In this document: piece after piece, positions 33,758 through 41,382 of the stretch
How the letters are laid out: every line of letters starts with the position of its first letter
Numbering within the stretch: the first letter of the stretch is position 1
DNA from: JAJVID01 sp035714085
GTDB taxonomy: Bacteria; Acidobacteriota; Blastocatellia; RBC074
Direction of reading: 5' to 3'
Assembly (NCBI GenBank): GCA_035714085.1
Contig: DASTMP010000206.1
Location: 15,246-79,245 of the forward strand
DNA: 64,000 bases
Position numbers and translations under genes: made by a program
Notes under the pieces: model-generated
Database searches by the model: none
The model's input: only the letters and a program-made list of their open reading frames with translations
What the model was told of the DNA's origin: nothing

Positions 33758-34270
33758 TCATTCGCTGACCACCGCGACTGCCTCAACTTCGAGTAGAAAC
33801 TCTTCGCGGACGAGTTGTTTCACTACGACCAGCGTACTGGCGGGAGGGTTCTCTGTATTGATGTAACTGTTCCGCGTATCGCGCAGCGCCTGCAAATCCG
33901 ACGCGTCGGTCAAATAATAGTTGAGCTTAACCACGTCTTTGAAAGTGGCTCCTCCCTCTTCCAGCCGCGCCTTCAGGTTTTCAAAGACCTGCTTGACTTG
34001 CGCGCGAAAATCGCCGCGGCCTACCAGATTTCCATCTTTGTCGAGCGCAATTTGACCCGCGATGTAAAGCGTGCGCCCGCCTTTTACCTCCACGACGTGC
34101 GAATAGCCGGCCTGCGCGCGATTGATGAACCGGACCTTAGTTTGTTGTTTATCCATAGTCATCTTCTCCTTCGTGGCTTTCTCCTGATTAACGGTTTTGT
34201 TTTGCGTCCACACGGCGGCGATGCCGAGCAAACAAAGTAGTGGCAAAAGAGCATATTTTCTAAGGGTCAT
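33758..34270 (-). CDS. RidA/YjgF/YER057c/UK114-family protein with N-terminal signal segment
   Basis: Residues from about 45 to the end match the RidA fold (ADKAxx-type imine deaminases and relatives): RTLYIAGQIALDKDGNLVG, QVKQVFENLKARLEEGGATFKDVVKLNYYLTD, and PPASTLVVVKQLVREEFLLEVEAVAVV. The Arg-Asn-x-Tyr and PPAST segments line the substrate pocket in known members. The upstream ATG (34270) gives a hydrophobic leader (YALLPLLCLLGIAAVWTQ), so the long form is probably exported. A second start at ATG 34156 has AAGGAG 9 nt upstream and would give a cytosolic protein of typical RidA length (about 132 aa). Whether it deaminates 2-aminoacrylate cannot be told from sequence alone. Confidence 0.88.
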   Translation of the reverse strand: MTLRKYALLPLLCLLGIAAVWTQNKTVNQEKATKEKMTMDKQQTKVRFINRAQAGYSHVVEVKGGRTLYIAGQIALDKDGNLVGRGDFRAQVKQVFENLKARLEEGGATFKDVVKLNYYLTDASDLQALRDTRNSYINTENPPASTLVVVKQLVREEFLLEVEAVAVVSE

Positions 34271-34510
34271 GTCAATTCAAATACTCAAGAAATTCCTGGG
34301 TGCGCGTCGCTTTCAGCGCGCTCTCGGCGAGAGGCCTATTGATTGAAATCAGACGCCCCCGAACTGGAAGCGGCGCGTAGCCGGGTCTGGTTCCTATCAT
34401 TGCGCCTAACGCCCGAGACTGCGCGCTGGTAGCGACGCGTACCCAGGTTCGATTTTCATTTTTTCAGGGCGCCGCTTTGCTTACGTTCGCAGTACTGCGC
34501 CAACAGCAAA

Positions 34511-35338
34511 TCAATGACCGGCAGAGCCGGCCGACGGCGTATAAATGATCGGGTATTGGATTTCGGTCACGCCAGAATCGGCGCCCTGCGCGACGTCGCC
34601 CTGCCAATACAGTTCGCGGTTCGGGCCGGCGATCGCGTACCCGCGTGATTTGATCCACGACCGCGCGGCAATGTAAGCTCGCTCGCAGGTTTCATCACTA
34701 CCCTGATGGATGACGCAGGCTACGGATGCGCCCGGCAGTTCGTAGACTTGCGCTCGCCCCTTCTCCCGCGCAGGCTCGCGCAGAAAGACCATCGCCTCGC
34801 AGTCTATGGTTCGTCGCTGGTTCGCGCAGGTGTGCCAGATGGCTCCGCGTTCGAGAGGCGCGCCGCGTTGTTTGAAATGGCTGTGGAGTTCATCGAAAAG
34901 CTCGTCGGCGTCGTCGTATGAAGAGAGCGTGTCACGCACCGAGGCGACCAGCCGCGGCGCAACCCGCTTGATCGTGACCTCATAATCCGGGACGCGGCCC
35001 GCTTGATCGATCTGCGCCAGCCACGATTCGACCTCGGCCAACTGCGCCCGCTCGCGCTCGATCCTGAGCGCCAATTCCGCCCGCCTGCTATGGAGCAATT
35101 CCCGCACGCGGTCTACGGGCAGGTCGCCTTCCAACAAATGAATGATCTCTTCCAGTGAAAGGCCCAGCTCTTTGAAAGCCAGAATGCGGTTGAGTCGCGG
35201 CAGCAATGTGGCCGAGTAGTAGCGGTAGCCGGTGTCACGGTCAACGTAAGTGGGTTTGAGCAGCCCCACTTCATCGTAAAAGCGCAGCGCCTTGACCGAC
35301 ACCTGGGTCAGTTTGGAAAAATCTCCGATCCGAAACAT
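34511..35338 (-). CDS. MerR-family regulator with GyrI-like effector domain
   Basis: Residues 1-70 form the MerR winged helix-turn-helix (FRIGDFSKLTQVSVKALRFY, then DRDTGYRYYSATLLPRLNRI). Residues 75-115 are a Glu/Arg-rich dimerisation coiled coil. Residues 120-272 match a GyrI-like/BmrR-type effector-binding domain (VTIKRVAPRLVASVRDTLSSYDDADELFDEL, ending VTEIQYPI). Such regulators bind lipophilic drugs or other small molecules and twist a promoter with an overlong spacer into an active form. The gene has AGGAGG 7 nt before the ATG and its own 19-bp-spacer promoter, so it is probably autoregulated. It lies directly downstream of ADOP-13; no drug-efflux gene other than the ADOPs is next to it. 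Confidence 0.9.
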   Translation of the reverse strand: MFRIGDFSKLTQVSVKALRFYDEVGLLKPTYVDRDTGYRYYSATLLPRLNRILAFKELGLSLEEIIHLLEGDLPVDRVRELLHSRRAELALRIERERAQLAEVESWLAQIDQAGRVPDYEVTIKRVAPRLVASVRDTLSSYDDADELFDELHSHFKQRGAPLERGAIWHTCANQRRTIDCEAMVFLREPAREKGRAQVYELPGASVACVIHQGSDETCERAYIAARSWIKSRGYAIAGPNRELYWQGDVAQGADSGVTEIQYPIIYTPSAGSAGH

Positions 35339-35384
35339 CTCGATCCCTCCTGTTTCATGAAACAGCTTGAACGTCTACTCAGAC

Positions 35385-35415
35385 AGTTTACTGTCTCCCG
35401 TAACAGGAGAGTCAA
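35385..35415 (-). promoter_or_regulatory. MerR-type promoter with 19-bp spacer and dyad operator
   Basis: On the minus strand, -35 TTGACT (35410-35415) and -10 TAAACT (35385-35390) are separated by exactly 19 nt. The spacer holds the dyad CTCC-N7-GGAG centred between them. An overlong 19-20-bp spacer with a dyad is the signature of promoters activated by MerR proteins. The expected transcript starts about 40 nt before the MerR start codon. Confidence 0.85.
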
Positions 35416-35511
35416 GCGGCTAATTCTTTCTCTTAACGCATCACTTTCTGGTCGTGGCCCACTTGCCAGGTCCTTTGGGATATTCGCAGGCGCCAGACAT
35501 CAAGGTTGCTC

Positions 35512-38166
35512 CTACTCATATCTGAGCGCCACCAATGGGTCTACTCGCGTCGCCCGCCGCGCCGGTATCCAGCAGGCAAGCAGCGCCACAACAGTGAGTA
35601 GCAGCGGGATCACGATAAAAGTCAGCGGATCGGTCGCGCTCACGCCGAAGAGCAACGTCGCTATCAAGCGCGTCAACGCTAAGGAAGCGCCCACGCCGAT
35701 GACCAGGCCGATGAGTGTCAGCGTGAGTCCCTGCCACACGACGAGTCTGAGCAGGTCGCGCGAGTTTGCGCCGAGCGCCAGACGGATACCCATCTCGCGC
35801 GTTCGCTCTGTAACCGCATACGACAGCACGCCGTAGATACCGACCGCGGCCAGCGACAATGCGAGCAGGCCGAAGAGCGCCAACAGCGTCGCCGCCAGAC
35901 GTTCGGTATAAAGCGAACCATCTTTCTGTTGCGCCAAGGTCTGAAGGTTGTATACAGGCAGCGTCGGATCGAGCGTCTGGACTTCGCGGCGCACGGCGGC
36001 AAGCAGCGTCTGCGATGGCGTCGCCGTCCGCACGTGGAGCGTTAGCTCCGGGATGTAGTTTTGCAGCAGCGGTAAGTAGAGCGCTGGGCGCGGGTCTGCG
36101 GTCAGGCCTTTCTCCTTGGTGTTTCTGACTACCCCGACGACTTCGGCAAACTGGCTGCCGCGAACGATCCGTTTGCCGACCACTTCTTGTCCGGGCCAAT
36201 AACGACGCGCCGCCGCTTCATTGACGACGGCGACGAGCGGCGCGCCAGCCGTATCCAGCGCAGTGAATTCGCGCCCTTGCGCTAGCGAAGCGCCGAGCGT
36301 TCGGAAATAGTTCGGGCTGATCAGGTTGGTATTGACGGGCTGCGGTATGGAGCCTTCGATAATCAGAGGGCCGACCCATGGGACGTCGCTGAACGCCACG
36401 ACGCGCGCAAAACTAACTGCCTCGACTCCGGGCAAGGCCGCGACTCGCTCGGCGAAGCGCCCTATGAATTGCCGCCCTCGCGCTTCATTGTAACCATTCT
36501 TGCCCAGGTCGAACGACGCAGTCACTACCTTCGCCGGCTCAAATCCAGGGTCAATCGCCTGCAACGCTCGCAAACTCTTCACGCATAAACCGGCGCCGAT
36601 CAGCACCACGAGCGACAAGGCTACCTGCGCGACGACCAACAGATTGCGCAAACTCAACCGCCGAGCCACGCGCCCAAGCCCCGGCGTTTCTTCTTTGAGA
36701 GCCGCGACGAAATCAGGTTTGGACGCTACGAGCGCGGGCGCCAGGCCGAAAACAATCCCGGTCACGAGCGCCAGGCCAAGCGTGAAACCCATCGCCCGTT
36801 CATCCAGGCTGCCATCGAGGGCGCGCGGGACATCGTTGGTTTGTTGTTGGAATCTCAACAACAGACCTGTGAACCAGTTTGCGACCAGCAAGCCGGCGCC
36901 GCCGCCCAGCGCCGCCAAGATCGCGCTTTCGGTCAGCAACTGCCGCACAATGCGCCAACGGCCCGCGCCGATAGCCAGCCGGACGGCGATCTCCTTTCGC
37001 CGCGCCGAGGCGCGAGAGAGCAGCAGGTTGGCGACGTTGGCGCAAGCAATCAGCAAGACAAACCCTACTACGCCCATCAAGAGTTTCAATGGCGTCGAGA
37101 GGTCTTTGACCCGATCCGTATGCCCACGGCTTCCATCCATCAGAAAAACTATGGTCGGATCGCCAATGTTATCGGCGTTTTTACTGGGAAAATTTCTTGT
37201 GGCGTCGTCAACCGGCGTCGCCAGCGCGGATTGCGCCTGCTGGCGACTGACGCCTGGTTTGAGCCTGCCGATCAAAGACAGCCACCCACAATTGCGATTG
37301 TCCAGTGGACAGACGTCGCCCATCTGCGCATACATCATGATCGGCGCGTAAACATCATTCGCTGTGCCGCGCGTTGTCCCCGTGAACTCCGATGGCGCGA
37401 CGCCCACGACCGTGTAGCGGTACGCGTTCAGGTTGAGCGTTTTGCCAATCACGGCCGGATCGGCGCCGAAACGCCGCCGCCACAAACCGTGGCTGATGAC
37501 AACGACCGGATGCGTCCCGGGCGTGCGATCCTCTTCAGGCAGAAAGAAGCGCCCCAGCGCAGGCCGCACTCCGAGCGCGGCAAAGTAATTCCCGGAGACG
37601 ATCTGCCCGATCACGCGTTCAGACTGATTCCCATCGTTCATGCTGAAGGGCCGTTGTTCGTAAGCGATCACCCCTGACAACACGTCATTGCGGTCGCGCA
37701 GCTCGGCGTACAGCGGGTAAGAGAAAATCGCGGGCGCTCCGCCGGCGTCTTCGACAAAAGTGACGAGTTGATCCGGCCGCTCGACGGGAAGAGGTCGAAA
37801 CAACACCTTGTCCAACAGCGTGAAGATCGCCGTGTTCGCGCCGATGCCCAAGCTGAGCGTGAGGACGGCAATCGTCGTGAAGCCGGGGTTCTTCAACAGC
37901 ATTCGCTGTCCATAGCGCAGGTCTTGCCAGAAGATTTCCAACGACCTGAGCCCCCACATCGAGCGGCTGTCCTCCTTCGACAGGGCGACGCTCCCGAAAG
38001 ATCGCCGCGCGGCCAGCCGCGCATCTTCGGGCGCCATTCCTTCCGCGACATTCCGTTCGACCTCCATCTCCAGGTGGGCGCGGATCTCTTCGTCAAGCTC
38101 CCGTTCGGCGCGACGGCGATGAACGAGACGGCGAATGATGAAGATTAGCTCTTGCTTCCAACGCAT
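35512..38166 (-). CDS. ADOP-13: type-B prefix orphan permease, 884 aa
   Basis: The ATG at 38166 begins MRWKQELIFIIRRLVHRR with GAGGAG 5 nt upstream; a longer in-frame extension to 38262 runs through palindromic repeats and is rejected. Residues 1-80 are the type-B prefix (ERELDEEIRAHLEMEVERNV, GMAPEDARLAARRSFG, WGLRSLEIFWQDLRYG), the form commonly seen on ADOPs in other acidobacteria. TM1 has LGIGANTAIFTLLDKVLFRPLPV. The coupling region reads ACANVANLLLSRASARRKE (about 372). FtsX2 has RTREMGIRLALGANSRDLLRL. It is separated from ADOP-14 by 500 bases with a foldback element, so it may have its own promoter. The type-B prefix has no internal ATG at its end. Confidence 0.94.
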   Translation of the reverse strand: MRWKQELIFIIRRLVHRRRAERELDEEIRAHLEMEVERNVAEGMAPEDARLAARRSFGSVALSKEDSRSMWGLRSLEIFWQDLRYGQRMLLKNPGFTTIAVLTLSLGIGANTAIFTLLDKVLFRPLPVERPDQLVTFVEDAGGAPAIFSYPLYAELRDRNDVLSGVIAYEQRPFSMNDGNQSERVIGQIVSGNYFAALGVRPALGRFFLPEEDRTPGTHPVVVISHGLWRRRFGADPAVIGKTLNLNAYRYTVVGVAPSEFTGTTRGTANDVYAPIMMYAQMGDVCPLDNRNCGWLSLIGRLKPGVSRQQAQSALATPVDDATRNFPSKNADNIGDPTIVFLMDGSRGHTDRVKDLSTPLKLLMGVVGFVLLIACANVANLLLSRASARRKEIAVRLAIGAGRWRIVRQLLTESAILAALGGGAGLLVANWFTGLLLRFQQQTNDVPRALDGSLDERAMGFTLGLALVTGIVFGLAPALVASKPDFVAALKEETPGLGRVARRLSLRNLLVVAQVALSLVVLIGAGLCVKSLRALQAIDPGFEPAKVVTASFDLGKNGYNEARGRQFIGRFAERVAALPGVEAVSFARVVAFSDVPWVGPLIIEGSIPQPVNTNLISPNYFRTLGASLAQGREFTALDTAGAPLVAVVNEAAARRYWPGQEVVGKRIVRGSQFAEVVGVVRNTKEKGLTADPRPALYLPLLQNYIPELTLHVRTATPSQTLLAAVRREVQTLDPTLPVYNLQTLAQQKDGSLYTERLAATLLALFGLLALSLAAVGIYGVLSYAVTERTREMGIRLALGANSRDLLRLVVWQGLTLTLIGLVIGVGASLALTRLIATLLFGVSATDPLTFIVIPLLLTVVALLACWIPARRATRVDPLVALRYE

Positions 38167-38190
38167 ATTCAACTCCTCAGAACAGGGTAG

Positions 38191-38260
38191 GGTAAACTGG
38201 CAGTTTGCCTGGTTTTCCCCAAAGACCGCATGAATAGTCAAGGCAAACTGCCAGTTTGCC
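38191..38260. repeat. Two inverted 19-bp palindromes ahead of ADOP-13
   Basis: GGCAAACTGCCAGTTTGCC (38242-38260) is a perfect 9+1+9 palindrome. A near copy, GGTAAACTGGCAGTTTGCC, lies at 38191-38209. As a pair they also form a larger inverted repeat with 17 exact bases in each arm (38194-38210, 38241-38257). They sit 25-94 nt upstream of the ADOP-13 start. They could be a paired operator or a REP-like repeat; the sequence alone does not decide. Confidence 0.75.
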
Positions 38261-38334
38261 ATACTCTCGCGCCGCGATTTTCATCCTCTCAGGACGTCGC
38301 AACGCGACATGAAGGCTCCTCAGAAAATAGCCAC

Positions 38335-38628
38335 GTAGGCGCCGAATAATGGTCTTTGAATAAATAATGCAACTATCTTTTTCCAGGTCGCGGCAGCGAC
38401 CGCGTGAGCTTAGCCCGGCTTTTCAAAGCCGGGACCATCAACGCATCAATCCCCAGTCGCGGCAGCGACGGTTGATTTTGGCGAACGGCGTCAATCGTCG
38501 CTGCCGCGACTGAAACCACTATGTGACCGCTTCCCCGGCTTTGAAAAGCCGGGCTACGATCAACTGTCGCTGCGGCGACTGAAGATGTGATTGCGTTATT
38601 TTTTCAAACACCATAATTCGGCGCCTAC
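38335..38628. mobile_element. 294-bp foldback, MITE-like element in the ADOP-14/ADOP-13 spacer
   Basis: The outer 38 bases at each end (38335-38372, 38591-38628) are inverted repeats with 34 of 38 matches. Nested inside, with the same centre near 38483, are inverted pairs at 38387-38400/38566-38579, 38412-38433/38534-38555 and 38454-38475/38491-38512. The whole stretch therefore folds back on itself. There is no open reading frame and no transposase; no clear target duplication is visible. The ends share GTAGGCGCCGAAT with the hairpin at 5185-5224. It is best read as a non-autonomous palindromic repeat element. The rest of the 38167-38666 gap holds the two palindromes ahead of ADOP-13. Confidence 0.7.
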
Positions 38629-38666
38629 TTGGCGCGTTTCCATTAGCATTCGGACGCCACTTGGGT

Positions 38667-41306
38667 TCATTCGCACTTGAGCGCAGTCATCGGGTCCACC
38701 TTCGCCGCACGCCGCGCCGGAATCCAGCAGGCCAGCAAGGCAATGAAAATCAGCAGCAGCGCAATGCCGGCAAAAGTCAGCGGATCAGTCGGGCGCACGC
38801 CGAACAACAAGGTTTCCATCCACCGCGTCACTACGAATGTCGCCCCCAACCCAATGACGACGCCAAGCAAAATCAGCATGAGCCCTTGTGTGAGGATCAG
38901 CTTGAGCACATCACGACGCTTGGCGCCGAGCGCCAACCGAATGCCGATCTCATGTGTACGCTGCGCGACGCCGTAACTGATGACTCCGTAAACGCCGACG
39001 GCGGCCAGCGCCAACGCGACGCCGCCGAATACGCTCAGCAAAATCAGGTTGAATCGTTGACGCGCGAGCGAATCACGCAGGTACTCGGTCATCGGTTTGA
39101 GCGCGTATACCGGCAGACTCTTGTCCATCGAAGTCAGCGCGGCTCGCAAAGATCCGGCTACAGCGCCGGGGTCCGCTTTCGCGCGCGCCACAATCGTCAT
39201 TGAGCGCTGATAAGTCTCGCTCAAAGGGTCTTGCAGGAATGGGACATAAGCTTCCGGCCTTGGCGGCTCATCGAGATTGAAGTCCTGTACATTTCCAACC
39301 ACTCCGACGATCAGCAATGGATCGCGCTCCTGGCCTTGCAGCCTGATGCGCTGGCCCAGCGGGTTCTCTCCGGTGAAATGCCGTTGCGCGAAGATTTCAT
39401 TGATCACAGCGACGTTGGGAGCCCGCTTCGTGTCCGTCTCGGCAAAATCGCGCCCCGCCAAAAGAGGAATACCCATCGCTTCGAAATAGCGCGGCGTGAC
39501 GATTCGATACTCAGTTATAGGCTGCGCTTCCTTCGCCACAGGCGGGCGCCCTTCAATGGTGAAATAGTCGCTGGTATTGCCTCCCGCGATTGGCAGTTCC
39601 GAAATCGCGCCAACTGACACCACGCCGGGCGTGGCCGCCGCTCGTTCCAAAAGTTGCGCATAGGAAGACGCGACGCGCTCGTCATCCGGATATTTATTGC
39701 GCAGAAGCGTCACTCCAATGGTTAGCGCGCGGGCCGGATTGAACCCGGGGTCAACCTGGCTGAGTTTGGCGAAGCTTCTGATCATCAGCCCCGCGCCAAT
39801 GAGCAACACGAGCGACAGCGCGACTTCGCCGACGACAAGCGCGCTGCGGAGCCGGTTTCGCTGAACGCCAGCGCTAGCCCGACCGCTCTCCTTGAACGCA
39901 TCGGCGAAGACGGGTCTGGAGACTTGCAACGCCGGGGCGAGGCCGAACAGCGCGCCTGTCGCCACCGAAATTAACAACGTGAAGCCGGCCATAAATGGGT
40001 CTACCGCAATCTCGCGCACGCGCGGAATCGTTTCGGGACCGAAGGAGACCAGCCAGCGCACTCCCCATACGGCGATCAACAATCCGGCGGCGCCGCCGCC
40101 AACCGCCAGCATGAGGCTTTCGGTTAGCAGTTGCCGCAAGATGCGCAGGCGGCTTGCCCCCAGCGCGATTCGCACAGCGATCTCTTTTTGTCGCGCGCCG
40201 ACTCGCGCGAGCAACAGGTTCGCGACGTTAGCGCACGCGATCAGCAACACAAAACCGACAGCTCCGAGCAGGATGAAAAGCGCTGACCCAATGTCGCCCA
40301 CAATGACATCACGGAGCGGTTCGAGCTTCACACCGTGCCCAGCAATCTTCTCCGGATACTGCTGCGCCAGTCGCGCGGCAATGGCTGACATCTCGGCTTG
40401 CGCTTGCGCTTGCGTGACTTCGGGCTTCAGCCGCCCTACTACGCGCAGGTAGTGCGGCCCCCGGTCGAGCTTGGCAGGATCAATCGGCAAAGGCCGCCAA
40501 AGCTCCGCCTGATTTGGAAATGAGAAACCAGCGGGCATCACGCCGATCACCGTATGAGCCGCGCCGCTAAGCTCGACTGTTCGTCCAATCACATTCGGAT
40601 CTGAGCCGAAGCGGTTCCGCCACAATGCGTAACTGAGCACGGTTACGCGCGAGCGCCCTGGCAGCGTTTCCTCAGCGGTAAAGGCGCGGCCCAGAATCGG
40701 AGGCGCCCGAAAAAGAGCAAACGTCTCCGGGGTGACAAGTCCCACAGGCGTGTCCCGCGTTCCGTCACCGGTGTTGAGGAACATATTGCCGCTTTGAAAA
40801 GCCGCCAACTGTTCGAATGAGCGGTTCTGCTCTTTCCAGTCGAGAAAATCCGGCAGCGACGCGGGCGCGGTCGGTAACTGCGGCTGCGTGTCCCACAGCC
40901 ACACCAGGCGTTCCGGCTCGTCGTAGGGCAAAGGCCGCAGCAACACCGCATTGACCACACTGAAAATCGCAGTGTTCGCCCCGATGCCGAGCGCCAGCGT
41001 CAAGACGGCAACCGTCGTGAAGCCGGGATTCTTCAATAGCATTCGCAGGCCGTAGCGCAGGTCCTGCCATAAGACTTCCAACGACCCTAGCCCCCACATC
41101 GAGCGGCTGTCCTCCGTCGCCAGCGCGACGCTCCCGAAAGATCGCCGCGCGGCCAGCCGCGCATCTTCGGGCGACATTCCGTCAGCGACGTTCCGTTCGA
41201 CCTCCATCTCCAGGTGGGCGCGGATCTCTTCATCAAGCTCCCGTTCGGCGTGACGGCGATGGATCAGACGGCGAACGATGAATGTCAGCTCTTGCTTCCA
41301 GCGCAT
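38667..41306 (-). CDS. ADOP-14: type-B prefix orphan permease, 879 aa
   Basis: The ATG at 41306 begins MRWKQELTFIVRRLIHRR, with GGAGAG about 7 nt upstream inside a padR-derived relic. The type-B prefix covers residues 1-80 (GMSPEDARLAARRSFGSVAL, WGLGSLEVLWQDLRYG). TM1 reads LGIGANTAIFSVVNAVLLRPLPY. The first periplasmic domain has DFLDWKEQNRSFEQLAAF and AELWRPLPIDPAKLDRGPHYLRVVGRLKP. The coupling region reads ACANVANLLLARVGARQKE (about 355). FtsX2 has RTHEIGIRLALGAKRRDVLKL. Its body is closer to the common MacB-like branch (ADOP-5, ADOP-18) than to ADOP-15/-16, although the prefix and upstream spacer match those two, suggesting exchange of parts. Confidence 0.94.
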   Translation of the reverse strand: MRWKQELTFIVRRLIHRRHAERELDEEIRAHLEMEVERNVADGMSPEDARLAARRSFGSVALATEDSRSMWGLGSLEVLWQDLRYGLRMLLKNPGFTTVAVLTLALGIGANTAIFSVVNAVLLRPLPYDEPERLVWLWDTQPQLPTAPASLPDFLDWKEQNRSFEQLAAFQSGNMFLNTGDGTRDTPVGLVTPETFALFRAPPILGRAFTAEETLPGRSRVTVLSYALWRNRFGSDPNVIGRTVELSGAAHTVIGVMPAGFSFPNQAELWRPLPIDPAKLDRGPHYLRVVGRLKPEVTQAQAQAEMSAIAARLAQQYPEKIAGHGVKLEPLRDVIVGDIGSALFILLGAVGFVLLIACANVANLLLARVGARQKEIAVRIALGASRLRILRQLLTESLMLAVGGGAAGLLIAVWGVRWLVSFGPETIPRVREIAVDPFMAGFTLLISVATGALFGLAPALQVSRPVFADAFKESGRASAGVQRNRLRSALVVGEVALSLVLLIGAGLMIRSFAKLSQVDPGFNPARALTIGVTLLRNKYPDDERVASSYAQLLERAAATPGVVSVGAISELPIAGGNTSDYFTIEGRPPVAKEAQPITEYRIVTPRYFEAMGIPLLAGRDFAETDTKRAPNVAVINEIFAQRHFTGENPLGQRIRLQGQERDPLLIVGVVGNVQDFNLDEPPRPEAYVPFLQDPLSETYQRSMTIVARAKADPGAVAGSLRAALTSMDKSLPVYALKPMTEYLRDSLARQRFNLILLSVFGGVALALAAVGVYGVISYGVAQRTHEIGIRLALGAKRRDVLKLILTQGLMLILLGVVIGLGATFVVTRWMETLLFGVRPTDPLTFAGIALLLIFIALLACWIPARRAAKVDPMTALKCE

Positions 41307-41382
41307 ACTCAACTCTCCTCTCTCACGGAATTCATAATTACAACTGCAAGGCAATGTCGCTGTAATCCGAATTGAGCGGGAC
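41307..41382 (-). other. 76-nt duplicated spacer with relic of padR 3' end (copy 1)
   Basis: This spacer and the one at 44119-44194 have the same length and match at about 64 of 76 positions. Bases 41309-41338 read on the minus strand as I-M-N-S-V-R-E-E-S-stop. They match the 3' end of padR2 (46936-46965, I-M-K-P-A-G-E-E-G-stop) at 25 of 30 positions, with the stop codon kept 2 nt before the permease ATG. The relic supplies the ribosome-binding site of ADOP-14. Confidence 0.8.

Noticed and set aside
33564..33761. Minus-strand open frame of 65 codons ending in PLPDFS
   Set aside because: It covers the padR1 promoter side and a GC-rich repeat, and overlaps the RidA stop; composition and context are those of a chance frame.
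38167..38262. N-terminal extension of ADOP-13 (MANWQFALTI...)
   Set aside because: The extension is translated from the palindromic repeats, and MRWKQEL with GAGGAG matches the starts of ADOP-14, -15 and -16.
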